From assembly GCA_018806915.1 (NCBI GenBank), contig JAGKQI010000061.1:1116001-1180000 (forward strand): 64,000 nt of DNA, written 5' to 3'. The notes under the pieces were generated by a model that was not told the origin of the DNA, did no database searches, and was given only the letters and a program-made list of their open reading frames with translations. Shown here piece by piece: positions 50,215 to 61,753 of this stretch. The DNA is from Phytophthora colocasiae. Lineage: Eukaryota > Oomycota > Peronosporomycetes > Peronosporales > Peronosporaceae. The translations under genes and the position numbers were made by a program. Positions within the stretch are counted from its first letter, which is position 1; every line of letters begins with the position of its first letter.

Positions 50215-52083
50215 ATGGTTCGACGATCGGCTAGTGCTGCGAGAGATGAACGGGCTGAGAGGCGTGCCTCGTTTCATGACGCGGTACCTGAGGCGGCACA
50301 CGTATCGGTGAACCCAGGAATAGCCCAAGGAGGGGGAAAACAAGTTCCGCAAGCGGTATTGCACAGCACTGTTGGTAGTATAATGCCGGAGGCAGCAAAC
50401 GTACGGGCAACGGCGGGTCATACTCCTCGAGTTAGCGGCGGAAACAGTGGCGTCGCTCCGATGGTCAACATACCGAGATCGGGAGGAGGACAACAAGCAC
50501 CAGTAGCACCAGTCGTACCGGCACCCGGGATAGCAGACAACCCTGGAGGCAATGGTAATGGCGGTGGTAACGACGACGGAGGTCAAGGTAACGACGACGG
50601 AGGCGACGGTGGACTGGGACAAGCAGCACCAGTGCCTATGGGAGACGGCGGAGCAGGAGCGGACATTCCTGAAGAGCGAGCAGCGGCGGTACCACCAGTG
50701 CCACCGACACCCCCTGCACAAGCTCCTCCACAGGTAATTACAGTTCCACCAGCACCGACGTGGGGTTACCAGGCTCCACCAAGTCGAGAGAAGAAGTTGA
50801 GACTTCCAAAGTTCAAGGGACTAGGAGAACCGAAAGTCACTGTGAAAGCGTGGTTGAAAGCAGTTAAGAATGAGCTTCGGCGTCAGACAGCGATCCTGAG
50901 AACAGACTGGCGGGAGCATGAGGTCTTCATCGAGATGGTTGCGAGTCTTGAGGGTGAGGCGCTCATGTGGAACGACACTGTAGAGGACGCGTTTAGCCGG
51001 CGAGAAGATCAGACATTCGGCAATCTAAGTAAGATGATGAGGGACCGGTATATGGTCAAACGTTCGAACCCGGAGGTGGTTGCGAGGCTCCGTCAGCGAC
51101 GGCAGCAGCGAGGTGAATCCTTGGTCGAGTACGCACAGAAGCTTCGAGAAATCGCGTCGAGTAACCCGGTCGACGAAGAATGGTTGGTGGATTCGTTTCT
51201 GTCTGGCATGAGCAACGCGTGGTGTGCGACCCTAGTACGTGGGCATCGCCCAGCGACACTCAACGAAGCAGTGAACTCTGACGTGGACCAGGTCGGCGAA
51301 TACGGTGAAGGCTACGGGGTGGACTTGGCGACGGCCATACGCGCGCACGACGAGCGAGCAACGACGAGCAATGCTACCCCAGCGATGTCGACTCCCGAAT
51401 TACTCAGACCACAGCAGTTCTCGGGCGGTGGAAACTTGGGATCTGTCGTGTCTGGCTACGATGATGTGGGTTCGGCAAGTGGCCCTCCTCCGAGGTACGA
51501 CGTTGAAGGAAGGTTAGTGCTCCCAGCTGGAGGTGCTACACTTCAAGCAGGCAGTCAGTGGAACATGGTGATTCCTGCTGGATACCGGCTAGTTCCAGAA
51601 GCGACAGCGACGACAGCAACGGGTACAGCAGCTAATACGGCGGCGACGAAGCAGACGTCGACTCGCCAGCAGACTCCTCAGCACCAACGTTCAGATGGTG
51701 GAATCAAGCAGCATGCTCGTACAGGTAAGACGTTGAAGATGGAAGGCCACGGGGCTGAACAACAACCGGCACAACAACAGCAGCAACAGCGATCGTCGGG
51801 AGGACGACAATTCCGAAATGACGAGCCCTTAAGGACGAGAGAAGACCGTGTACGCAATCACCGGCGGTATATGGAAAGAAGAGCACAGCAACAGCAGGCA
51901 ACCAGGCCTGGGGCGTCCGGATCTGATGACATGTGCTTCTACTGCCACGGGTTCGGTCACCATGCCCACGCTTGCGAACTCAAGAAACAAGACATGGAAG
52001 AGAGCAGTCCAGTAGTAGTTCAGAGCAGTGAAGGTGGAAACCAGGATGCGAACAGCAACTCGGGAAACGACGGGCGGATGTAG
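50215..52083 (+). CDS. Gypsy-3 Gag (622 aa)
   Basis: Starts ATG GTT CGA at 50215. Low-complexity N-terminus (GGNGNGGGNDDGGQGNDDGG, Pro-rich), then a Gag core (RLPKFKGLGEPKVTVKAWLK, LRQRRQQRGESLVEYAQKLR, VDEEWLVDSFLSGM), a Gln-rich linker and a zinc knuckle CFYCHGFGHHAHAC (CX2CX4HX4C, about 51930). Open throughout to TAG 52083. The pol frame overlaps it from about 52028 in the +1 relation, unlike the -1 of Gypsy-2. Confidence 0.88.
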   Translation: MVRRSASAARDERAERRASFHDAVPEAAHVSVNPGIAQGGGKQVPQAVLHSTVGSIMPEAANVRATAGHTPRVSGGNSGVAPMVNIPRSGGGQQAPVAPVVPAPGIADNPGGNGNGGGNDDGGQGNDDGGDGGLGQAAPVPMGDGGAGADIPEERAAAVPPVPPTPPAQAPPQVITVPPAPTWGYQAPPSREKKLRLPKFKGLGEPKVTVKAWLKAVKNELRRQTAILRTDWREHEVFIEMVASLEGEALMWNDTVEDAFSRREDQTFGNLSKMMRDRYMVKRSNPEVVARLRQRRQQRGESLVEYAQKLREIASSNPVDEEWLVDSFLSGMSNAWCATLVRGHRPATLNEAVNSDVDQVGEYGEGYGVDLATAIRAHDERATTSNATPAMSTPELLRPQQFSGGGNLGSVVSGYDDVGSASGPPPRYDVEGRLVLPAGGATLQAGSQWNMVIPAGYRLVPEATATTATGTAANTAATKQTSTRQQTPQHQRSDGGIKQHARTGKTLKMEGHGAEQQPAQQQQQQRSSGGRQFRNDEPLRTREDRVRNHRRYMERRAQQQQATRPGASGSDDMCFYCHGFGHHAHACELKKQDMEESSPVVVQSSEGGNQDANSNSGNDGRM

Positions 52084-55000
52084 GGGCCCCGGCGCAACAT
52101 CACGCACGGCGGGAACGGGGAGTGAGAAACACGGACGAACCAAGACGAAGATGGCTGGTATCAGAACAGAAGACGGAAGGCACGGTACAGCAGGATTCGG
52201 TGATGGCGTCTGGAAAACGGCAGCTGGAGGACGAGACTCCGACAGTTGGGCGGAAGAGACGAAGAGGAACCGACCGAAGACGCCCACGAGAAGATCAGTG
52301 GTGTTTACGACCGAGACGGACAGTAAGAATGAAGGAACTGATGGTGCGGCATCAAACGGGGCCGATAACACCGTTACGAAGGAGCAGGATGAGACCCTGG
52401 AAACTGACGGCACGGAAGAAGTGTCCAGAACAGTAGAAAGGTACCCAAAGAAAGATGATAAACAGGAGCGGCGTAAGCGACGACGCGTGCATTTCGAAGA
52501 CGACGACGGCCTCAGGACTGGGGATGGCGAGGCGATGACGGAAGCGGTGGTGCAGCCAGCCTTGACTACAGCGTTAGAAGTGCCTGGGACGGCTGAAGAA
52601 ATGCTGACGACCACGGCAGGTGAAAACGAGCATCAGAAAATTTCAGCCACAACAGTCAGTGATCAAACAGCGAATGGTGTCTACAGTACCGATGAGGAGA
52701 CTAAAGAAGATGCCGGAGTTGAACGCACACGGATGTCGAAGGTGTCTTTCACTGGGGATGGCGCACCAGCCACGCCCATGGAGAAACCACTCATCGAGAT
52801 CGCAGATAGCACCCGTGCCTTAGTGTTCCAGTTGAAGGCGGGTCAAAGACAGCGAGACATCGCCCAGGCAGAAGCTGAACGACGTTGGGAACGGGTACAT
52901 TTACAGCAGCAAGAGAAGTCGGTGCGACAAAAAGCAGCGAAACTACGGAGATCTAAGGACACAAGCCCTGTGACGACAGACGTCGTGAGAGAAGCCATTG
53001 ATAAGACGGCGGACGTCACGAACGGAACTACGATCGATAGGACGGACACTGGACGAGTTACACGTTTGCTCGGTCATGATGCACAGGTACAAGCCTCACG
53101 GTCACGACGACGATACCAGAAACGAGTGTTAAAATCTCTGGCAAAAGAACGGCGGCAGCTTAGACAACGAGATGAGCAGTTGCAGTACTCCAAGGGCACA
53201 TACTACGGTTACAGTGATCACAGACGGACCCAAGGGCGAGCAGAAGTACTGACAGCGGAAGACGTTACGACCATTCGTCATGGAGATCCAGACGCTGTTC
53301 GAGTGTTGAAGAGATCCAAGAAGCAGCTACTGCACAAGTCGTACGAGTACCAGAGTGGCAGTACGTATAGCAGCCCCAGTACTCAGTGGGACGATGATGC
53401 TGCACGACACTGCAAAACGGGAAAACTACGGGCGGTTCAAGCACCTGCAGTGGACTCACTACCCACGGCGATCGTGACGATAAGGGGCGAGACGACGGCA
53501 GTGAAGCTCGACACGGGAGCACAGTACAGCGTAGCCGGACGAGGTTGGAAGGAGAAAGGTACACGCCTACATGTACCACCGCCAGTCGACTTCATGGAAG
53601 GCTTCAGTGGTGTAGCTGTACGGGTTCTCGGAGTCTATCGGTTCGTTTTTTGGACGCAGTACGCACAACGCATGATGGTAGATGCGCTTATAGTTGACAG
53701 CGATACAGGCGACTTTCTGGTTGGTGAATACTGGTTCCACGACCAGGGTGTGAAGATCGATTTCGTATTAGGGGAGATGAAATGGTTCGAAGATGACATC
53801 AAGAAAGTGGTGCCGTTCTCGGGTATCGGTGCGCGTGAACAACGAGAGCGTGTGGCCAAAATCCGACTACTCAGGAAGACCAGGATTCAGACGCAGACGT
53901 GCCAAACGTGAGTGTTTGCAGTACCAGAAGCTGATGGAATGGTTGGATTATTCATGCCAAAGAAGCGGAAGGAGCCTTACCTGTTAGTGGCGCCTACTCT
54001 GGTAACTGTGAAGGACGGCCAAGTAAAAGTACCCATCTTAAACTTGGTTGGTAAGACACGGAAGCTACCGAGCAGAGAGACACTGGGAACATGGACACCG
54101 ATGACTGACGAAATGGAGATATTGGAACTCGATGGTGAACTGGATCGGGAACGAGTGAGCCAGTGGTTGGATGAGTTACAGGTGAAAGATAAGTCGCTCA
54201 GCAATGAGGAGACTATCACCATCGGTGGCATGGATGATAAGGACAAAGAGTTACTGGTGAAACTACTACGGAATTACCCCGATCTACTGGAACCGAAGGA
54301 TGGATGTCCACCTGCTATGACACTTGGGGTTGAGCATTTCATCAATACGGGAGAAGCACCGCCAATCAAAGTACGACCACGGCGTTATTCGAGAACTGAA
54401 CAAGAGGTGATCGACAAGGAAGTGGAAAGTATGCTGCATGATGGTGTCATTGAGGAAGGCACAGGAGCTTGGGGATTCCCGGTAGTCCTCGTTCGCAAGA
54501 AAGACGGGTCGGTGAGGTTTTGTATCGACTACAGACTCCTGAATAATGTGACTGTGAAGGATGTCTACCCACTACCCAGGATCGATGAGGCACTTGATAC
54601 GATGCATGGTGCTAGAAGATACTCGAGTCTCGATCTACATGCAGGTTACTGGCAAGTACCTGTAGCTGGCAAAGATAAACCAAAGACCGGATTTGTTACG
54701 AGACAAGGGCTGTTCCAATTCGTGAGGATGCCGTTTGGTCCAGCAAATGCACCAGGGACATTCCAACGGATGATGGACGCGGTCTTGAGAGGGCTAACGT
54801 GGAAAAGCTGTTTAGTCTATTTGGACGACGTTATCATATTTACCAAAGGATCAGTTTCGCGTCACGTGCTGGAGTTGGCGTGTGTTCTGGAACGACTGTC
54901 GAGGGCAGGACTGTCTTTGAAGCCCAAGAAGTGCAGCTTCGCGATGGAGAGGCTGGAGTATCTCGGTCACGAGTTGGATAAGGACGGCATCAGGCCATTG

Positions 55001-57319
55001 GAGTCACTGGTGAACACGGTACGGCAGTTCCCAGTACCCGAAAATCCGGAAGAGGTGCGGCGGTTTGTACGCCTGGCTGGATATTATCGGAGGTTCGTTC
55101 CTCACTTTGGCACGAAGGCAGCGCCGTTGACGCGGTTGCTACGGAAGAAAACGATGTGGGAGTAGGGCGATGATCAACAGAAGGCGTTCGATATACTTAA
55201 AGCAGAGCTGACCGACAGGCCTTTGCTGGTTTATCCAGACTTTTCGAAACCATTTAAGTTAGTGACGGACGCGTCGGTCGTGGGACTCGGAGCAGCGTTA
55301 ATGCAGGATCAAGGGTCTGGAGATCAACCGGTCGCCTACGCTTCTAAGGTGAACTCACCTACGGTTGCAAAGTACGGAATTACAGACTTGGAGTGTGCCG
55401 CAGTAATTTGGGCGGTGAAGCTCTTCAGGCCGTACCTGTATGGCAGAAAATTTGAGTTAGTCACGGACCATTCGGCGTTGTCGTACCTGATGAAAAAGAA
55501 GGATCTGTCTGGAAGGCCTTACCGTTGGGCGCTACAGCTACAGGAGTTTGACTTCAACATCACCTACCGTCCAGGATCGACGAACGTGGTGGCAGATGCT
55601 TTGTCACGAGCCCCGGTACGAATGGCGACTTCGAGCGGCGTGCGTGATCCAAGGCGACGAGGACGACAGAAGGTATCGGCTGTGGCGACAGACCGACGTA
55701 TCATACCACCTGTAACTAGCCAAGGGGAAGAGCAGACTACGAGTACGGCCGCTACGACTGCGGGTGTTACGGGTGCAGGTGCTACCGGCACTACTGAGAC
55801 GACGAACGCGACGACACGGGCATTGAACAGATCGACGAGCCCACTGCGGACAAGTACTGGAGCTGGTGACACGAGTGAGACGTTCAACGAGGGGCAGCTA
55901 ATAGACGCCGAAATAATGCTCCACCAGAAGGGCGACAAACTTGTACAGAAGCTCCGGATCCAGATAAGTTATCAGGGATTTGAAGTGGTGATACGGGGAG
56001 ACTTAGTACATCTACGGAGCTCTGATGGATCGTTGAGAGTGGTTTTACCAGTGGCATTACGGGCTAAGGCACTTCGTGAGGCACACGACTCTATCTACGC
56101 TTGTCATCTGAAGACACCACAGACCTACAGTAGATTGGAGAAGGTGTACTGGTGGCCGGGCATGAGAGACCAAGTGAAACATTGGGTGAGGAGCTGTCGC
56201 GACTGTGCAACGTGGAAAACGCAGCCGAAGGCGGTCATCCCACCACTACGCAGCCAAAGAATCGGTGCAGTAGGAGATCGCTGGACTCTTGATGTTGCTG
56301 GTCCATTACCAGTCACGGCACGGGGAAACCGATATGTCATTGCAGCTGTCGATTACGCTAGCAGATACGCGGTGATGATAGCGACACCGGCACAAACGGC
56401 GGACGATATTGCACGATTCATTGCGGAGAGGTTGGTGATGGTCCACGGGCCATTTCGAGAATTAGTAATGGACGGAGCACCAGAACTGAACGGACTTATA
56501 GTCAAGAGGCTAGTCCAGTTGCTACAAGCCAAGTAGATGGAACCGGTACCGTACAGGCCGATGTTACTGGGACTAGTGGAGTGGTATCACAAGATGTGGA
56601 AGGACATGGTCGCTACTTACGTCAATGAGAACCAAGATGACTGGGACGACTTGATTCCATGCGCAGCTTACGCCTACAATGGTGCTAGACACGGAACTAC
56701 GGGGTATTCACCCAACGAACTCATGATGGGGAGACGTCTGCGAGCACCGAACGAGCTACTGCGTGTTAGCCAAGTACAGCAAATTGACGGGTGGCCAGAG
56801 TATCATAGGAAGTTGGTCAAGAACATGGCGACGGCGGCCAGAATCGCTAAGGAGACGCTGGATCCGGATCAGTTGCGAAGGGAGCGTTACTACAACCAAC
56901 GCGTGAGAAACAACGTACACTTCAAGGTGGGGGATCTAGTGTGGATTCTTCGACCACCGCGAGGCACTGGAGTGACGAAACTGGCGCACCAGTGGGTTGG
57001 GCCAGCACGGATCACGGCAGACGCAGGTTTTGATAATTGGCTCATGGTTCGGGAAGACACTGGAGAGAGCCTTATTGCTCACAGCAGCTTTTTGACTTCG
57101 TATTATCGACCACAGAGGCAGCTAGCGACCGTGGCAGAGCAAATTCTAAAGGATCTCGCTGAGGACGAGTTGATCTACAGCCGCGAGAGTGGTGAAGAAG
57201 GGCAGAACTCTACAGAAGATGTTGGTGGGCTAGGACAGCAACCTACGACTGTACCAGAGACACAGCCACGAACGAGCACGGGTCGGGGAACGACTAAGAT
57301 AACAGCACGAGTACGGTGA
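52028..57319 (+). pseudogene. Gypsy-3 Pol with in-frame stops
   Basis: One reading frame for 5.3 kb interrupted by three stops: TGA 53909, TAG 55163, TAG 56534. Protease VKLDTGAQYSVAG (about 53505), reverse transcriptase SSLDLHAGYWQVPV and LVYLDDVII (about 54820), RNase H (VTDASVVGLGAAL), integrase with CRDCATWK, TLDVAGP, VMDGAPEL and VEWYHKMWK, and a C-terminal INT domain to TGA 57319. Each stop is one transition away from a sense codon that fits (CGA, TGG, CAG). No frameshifts within pol. Confidence 0.88.
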
Positions 57320-58197
57320 CGGAAGTGGTAACCACAGACCCGGATGTTACTGTGAGGACGCAAGTTACCAGTGAAGACGTTGCTGGGACGACGGGGCCAA
57401 GAATAACTGGGGCACCGGCACCAACAACCTCAGGCAAGGGACAGACACGAACTCAGGCGACAGAGGTACAGGCACTCGGTGAGAAGCAGTCGAACCAAGA
57501 GTTACCTGAAACGCACGAGACGACTGGCACATCACGGACACCAGGCACACAGGTGCGTGGACGGAAACGTACTACGGAACAAAGGCGACGTGAACTGCCA
57601 TGAACGGATGAAGCTGGACGGTCGGAGGCGAAACGGCGAGAAGCAACAGAGGCCCGGGAAGCGCGAGCAGCGCGACGGAGTACTTTACGTGACCAGCAGA
57701 CAACGTCAACAGCCAAAACGGTGAATACAACTACAGATTGCGGGGTTCCAAGCGCTACGACGACCAAGAAAACAGCACAGGACGTTGGCAGCAGCACCGG
57801 AACAACTGCAAGCGGCCCAGACGAAACACGTGAAGGAAACGCCAAAGGTCAGATTACTGGAAACAGTGGACTTGGTAACTACGGACTCCGACGCAGAGAC
57901 GGCACGGCACAAGCGTTACGAGGGCGAGGACAGTCACGGTGGCCAACATCAGTCAAGGTCATCATGGCAGAAGCCACAGGAGGCAGTGTTCGTGAACAAG
58001 GACAGCGGAAAGTTCGAAACAAGGCAGGGCGATATGAAACACAGCACAGAGTGGAGTTTCGAGACCGGCCAGGAGGACCAGTGGTGGCAGCATGGCTTAC
58101 GGCACAACGGTTTGAGCAATTACTCGACGAAGGAAAGGTCGAGTACGACCTTCTGGCGGGGGATGGCGTGTGGACAGGTAGTGCTCCACGCACCTGA
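57316..58197 (+). pseudogene. Gypsy-3 third frame, one stop
   Basis: Frame one base back from pol, overlapping its end and running through the polypurine tract into the LTR. Thr/Gln-rich first part, TGA at 57601-57603 (CGA would fit), then a Lys/Arg/Thr-rich stretch and an end (HRVEFRDRPGGPVVAAWLTA) that could be a degenerate chromodomain-like or envelope-like tail. Not recognised. The long open run either side of the stop argues it was coding. Confidence 0.55.
58155..58168 (+). other. Gypsy-3 polypurine tract
   Basis: GGCGGGGGATGGCG directly before TGTGGACAGG of the 3' LTR; similar in form to the Gypsy-2 tract. Confidence 0.75.
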
Positions 58198-58369
58198 AAC
58201 ACAAGCAATGTCAGAAGAATCCCGCGTCGTAGTGACAATTGATCTCACTGGTGACGACGAAGACAGTTGGAAGTGGACGACAAGTCAATCGGGATCAACA
58301 AAGTGCAGGACGGTGGCGAGCAGGACTACAGACACAAGACATTGACGGAGACGTTGAAGTTGCAGGACG
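58169..58369 (+). repeat. Gypsy-3 3' LTR, truncated
   Basis: Matches 48879-49065 and stops at GGACG; then unrelated TTGCTGCTAAATCC. Confidence 0.8.
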
Positions 58370-58556
58370 TTGCTGCTAAATCCATTGCCTCTAATGGTAC
58401 ATCGCAGTTAGCAAGCAGCCAGTCGAAGCTAGCCCAACGTCCGCTTCTGCAATAGTATACCTTCGCCCTCTTGCAAAAATCTCCAACCCCGTGGTACTTG
58501 TCGTGCCATTCCGATGGATTCGAATTCCAGACTTCTTCGCGGGACTTGGGAGCCAT
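58370..58556 (-). pseudogene. Unrecognised N-terminal fragment
   Basis: Minus-strand frame starting MAPKSREEVWNSNPSEWHDK at 58556, about 60 residues (DFCKRAKVYYCRSGRWASFD) before it meets the truncated LTR. The start looks like a genuine protein beginning, probably of a mobile element. Not identified. Confidence 0.35.
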
Positions 58557-58671
58557 AGTCGCTTACAAAATGAATAATGGTAGGCAACAGTCGTGGAATT
58601 CTCATGATTGATGGAATTGCCTCCGTTTTACACCTTTCCAGAAATCTCGTTCCTTTTTCCTATTCGAAGGT

Positions 58672-58915
58672 TGCACGACAGCAGCAATGGATGGAGCAGC
58701 AACGCATGGTCATCTTAAAACTGTTCAGTATCTTCACGAAAATCGTAATGAAGGCTGCACAACTGCTGCCATGGATGGAGCTGCCACCAACAACCACCTT
58801 GCCACGTACTGTTGTTGGGCGTTTCCTCTAGCTTTTGCTCTTCGTAGTTCGATTCGTCTCGGGCTTGCTTTCTCTGACTTATTTTTCTTTTACTGTTGTT
58901 CGCCAAGCTGAGGCT
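58672..58915 (+). pseudogene. Ankyrin-like repeats, unit B remainder, deleted
   Basis: Two ankyrin-like repeats ([20 protein letters not shown], then AATNNHLAT), then a direct jump to the hydrophobic C-terminal region of the unit A protein (GRFL...). Relative to unit A about six repeats are missing. Confidence 0.75.
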
Positions 58916-59019
58916 AACACTACTGCAAGTGGAACCAAGAAGCAAACTCGTCAATCAAATGAATTCACGGTGGTTTCAGACTGCAGTTGAACCGCATGAA
59001 TCGATGGCACTGCTTTTCT

Positions 59020-59811
59020 CTATCGAAGGCTACGGATGACTTGATTCATCACGGTACGTAGATCGACAACGGCGATTGCATTTACGCCATTTGGGAGAGC
59101 TTGGTTCGCGGGGATCGACAAGATTCGGTGCATGTCGAAGGTGACATTGGCAGCAGCTTTAGCAGCTGCGGGTCGAATTCTTCCGCTCGCTGTTGGTGTA
59201 ATGGTTGGGTGTGGCCGGGTCGTACTGTCATATAGCTCATATCCAATCTGTTTACCAGTGGCACTGACTTTCAATAGCAGCACATACTGGATCCCAGTAT
59301 AACCGAACCACCATTCGGCAGCTTTCATCAGACTTGCCCACCTCTGAGATCTTCCAACCTCCACTGCCAATGTCACCCAATCTTCAATGGTACGAGGTGG
59401 CGATGCTGGTGTTTGGTTGGGTGTAGATCCCATTGGTCCAAATGTTGCATCAGCCTCCTTGTTCGGGTTGCCAGCTCTTCTCGCGGTCATCGAGCCGCGA
59501 CTTGCAACCTCGCGTCTATTTCCAGTTGCCGCCAGGAACTCAGACTTAAATTGTTCCGCAGTGCTCTCATGCACTGTGGTCGGAAGCTCGACAATCACGA
59601 GACGCCCATCATCGAGGGCGAGAAATCGAAGCGAAATCCGCAGCCCTTCTCCGTCTCCAACATACTCATTGAATGCATCAATGGAGACTCCCTCACACAC
59701 GACATAGGGGTCGATTTCGTCGTCAACTTGATCGAAATAACTTGCGACCTCATCAAACTCCAGCTCATCGATGGCGACGCGAATATCATCGGCGGTCTTC
59801 AAAGTCGTCAT
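59020..59811 (-). CDS. Conserved 263-aa protein, second copy
   Basis: Same length and organisation as 20329-21120, no gaps, about 88% identical by eye. The central KEADATFGP, WVTLAVEVGRSQ and WWFGYTGIQYVLLLKV blocks are unchanged, while substitutions cluster at the N-terminus, the linker before WVTL and the last 15 residues. That pattern suggests selection on the core. Function unknown; a nuclease-like fold is possible. Confidence 0.75.
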   Translation of the reverse strand: MTTLKTADDIRVAIDELEFDEVASYFDQVDDEIDPYVVCEGVSIDAFNEYVGDGEGLRISLRFLALDDGRLVIVELPTTVHESTAEQFKSEFLAATGNRREVASRGSMTARRAGNPNKEADATFGPMGSTPNQTPASPPRTIEDWVTLAVEVGRSQRWASLMKAAEWWFGYTGIQYVLLLKVSATGKQIGYELYDSTTRPHPTITPTASGRIRPAAAKAAANVTFDMHRILSIPANQALPNGVNAIAVVDLRTVMNQVIRSLR

Positions 59812-60105
59812 GCTTGCTGCAGCGGATGTTGGCCGTACCTCGTATATATACTAGTAGCTCTGGAAGAACAAAACGAATCCCCGTCGCAGCAAGTTCTCAT
59901 TTCTCGAAATGGGAAAGGAAAGCGGGGAGGAAAAACCGTCCGCTCGTCCGCTCACTGTCCGCTGAAGAGATAAAGGCATCTAGAGTACCCCTAGACACCC
60001 TCAGAGACACCGATGATGTACATAATGACATGTTCTTAAGTATGTACAGTACATACTTAAGAACATGTATATACAAATTCATGCAGTCCCCTCCTGCCTC
60101 GTTTG
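59812..60105. other. Unit spacer with empty MULE and copia sites
   Basis: Non-coding spacer between the 263-aa gene and unit C. It has single, uninterrupted AAATGGGAA (59907-59915) and GTTTG (60101-60105), the sites occupied in the unit A spacer and before unit B. Also holds the 41-bp palindrome. Confidence 0.8.
60028..60068. repeat. 41-bp near-perfect palindrome
   Basis: ACATGTTCTTAAGTATGTAC, a single A, then its exact reverse complement. Half of it is present at about 36688-36709. Confidence 0.92.
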
Positions 60106-61590
60106 AGGTTATGAACAACGATGACAACCGCATGCATGTACGATACACCCAGACTCTGGGTCCTCTGAGTCCCAGAGGAGTCCTCTGAGGACCGGGCTCA
60201 CAGGAGTTCGAGTTGGCGACAGCTTGTTGCCTGCAAGTTGAAGTTGAATTGTGTTGCACCACGCCCTATACCTGTCATCAGGGAGATCGCGGATAGCGAG
60301 CGAGAAGCGGTTTCCACGTACATCTCCAAGGTTCAGACGCTCAGGGACGTACGCCGCGTTGCCCACAAGGAAATTAAACGAGCCCAGCTCCCGACCAGCA
60401 CGGTTCAATGTTTCCAGTCGCTCTTTACAGTAGATCCACGATAGACTGTGCAGAGCTGCGTCGTAATGCCTCGCTTGTCCTTCGTCCCAGCATAGGTGAA
60501 AGCTGACACGTTCGCGTTCATTATCATGACGCTGTTGGTCTCCATGTTTCGCTTGTACAGCACGAACTGAAGGTAGTCTGGGCGATCCTTAGGCCATTGC
60601 GCACGGCCATTGTTTCCCCCTCTCTTGTCCATATCCTTCCGCTTCTTGCCTCCAACCATCACACGACGCACTCGAATCACTGACACTCCGTCGCTGTTGT
60701 TCGTCGTGTCTGACACCACAATGCCGCTGCCCAAACTTGCGCACCACCTCGTGCACTGCTGCACGTGTCTCCTTGGCTTCAATTGGAGGGAAGAAGAAGG
60801 TATCGTCTTCCTTCTTCACTTCAGTTGAATCCTTCTCCTCTTTCTTGTTGCCAGCGTTCGCGAGTCTCTTGGCTTCTTCATCCTTCACTTGTACATCCAC
60901 CAGTTTCAGCATAAATTCGTCTAGTTTCTCCGCTGTTTCTTCTCCACAAACTCCAGCAATTGCCACTTTCAACTTCTTCACATCTTCCTTCTCCTGTTTC
61001 AGTAGCTTCGCTCTCTTATTGGCATTGAACATACCCAACAGTCTCCCAGCCAGTTTACCCACTAAAGTATTAACCTGCTCGTTCGCTGTATCATTCAGCA
61101 GTGCAAACACCTGTGCTTGAAGACTTCACTGACCTTTGAGGCTTCGCAGCGGGAGCAAACTGCTTCACGTCTGAAAGACGCACCACTTGTCCGTCCAGCG
61201 CTACCTCACGCACCACAAAGTCCGAGTAGCGCTGCTTGGTGGCGCCATGGAATCCACCTACTTCTGGCATCAGGAAGCGCTGGATACCCACTACTGACTC
61301 ATCCACACTGCAGGGGACGCCGTCGTTGTAGGCTACAACTAGTAGCCTGCAGCACGGAAGTCCGGGCCGTCTCGACGTCCGCCACCTCGTCCACCCCGTC
61401 CGCCACGCCTTCCACCACGCCTTCCACCTCCTCCACGACGAGCAGCACCACGAGCTATTGCAGACTGCCGCAAAACACTCACCACCGACCTCGAGATTCG
61501 CCGTCGTTGTCACTTGTTGTCCGCGGTGGAGCGGATCCGCTAATGCAGCGGACGGAAGTGAACGTTTTTTGACTGGCTGAAAATAGTCAT
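60106..61590 (-). pseudogene. PUS7: PUS7/TruD-type pseudouridine synthase, N-terminal part, unit C
   Basis: Third copy, again only the first half, with YAGTKDKRGITTQ (about 60455-60495). The start ATG (61590) is kept. Lesions: the 14-bp insertion shared with unit A, single-base losses near 61115-61140, a 12-bp loss near 60520 (LAKA region) and a small insertion near 60428. It ends at the same host sequence as B. Confidence 0.83.
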
Positions 61591-61753
61591 ATCTTTAGAG
61601 ACATGTCATTAAGTGATATCTATAAGTGCGAGTTCACACGTCACAGATATATCGGCTCCGACGGTGCTGGGCGGAGTAATTGCAGGCGCTGTGTGGCTTC
61701 TACTGCGGCCATTAGCGCTGTATCACAGCAGCAAAGAGCAGTATAATGTCCCT

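Larger units (their letters stand above)
48879..58369 (+). mobile_element. Ty3/gypsy retrotransposon Gypsy-3, decayed, 3' LTR truncated
   Basis: TGTGGACAGG starts the 5' LTR at 48879 and recurs at 58169 after a polypurine tract. Between them are a 1.1-kb leader, gag, pol and a third frame. The LTR copies agree until 58369, where the 3' one is cut off; the 5' LTR lacks 14 bp (GGTGACGACGAAGA) present in the 3' one. Pol carries in-frame stops. It splits unit B between the fragment gene and the ankyrin repeats. Confidence 0.85.

Noticed and set aside
53909..53925. A mini-intron (GTGAGTGTTTGCAG) removing the first Gypsy-3 stop
   Set aside because: 14 nt is too short to splice; a CGA-to-TGA change is simpler.
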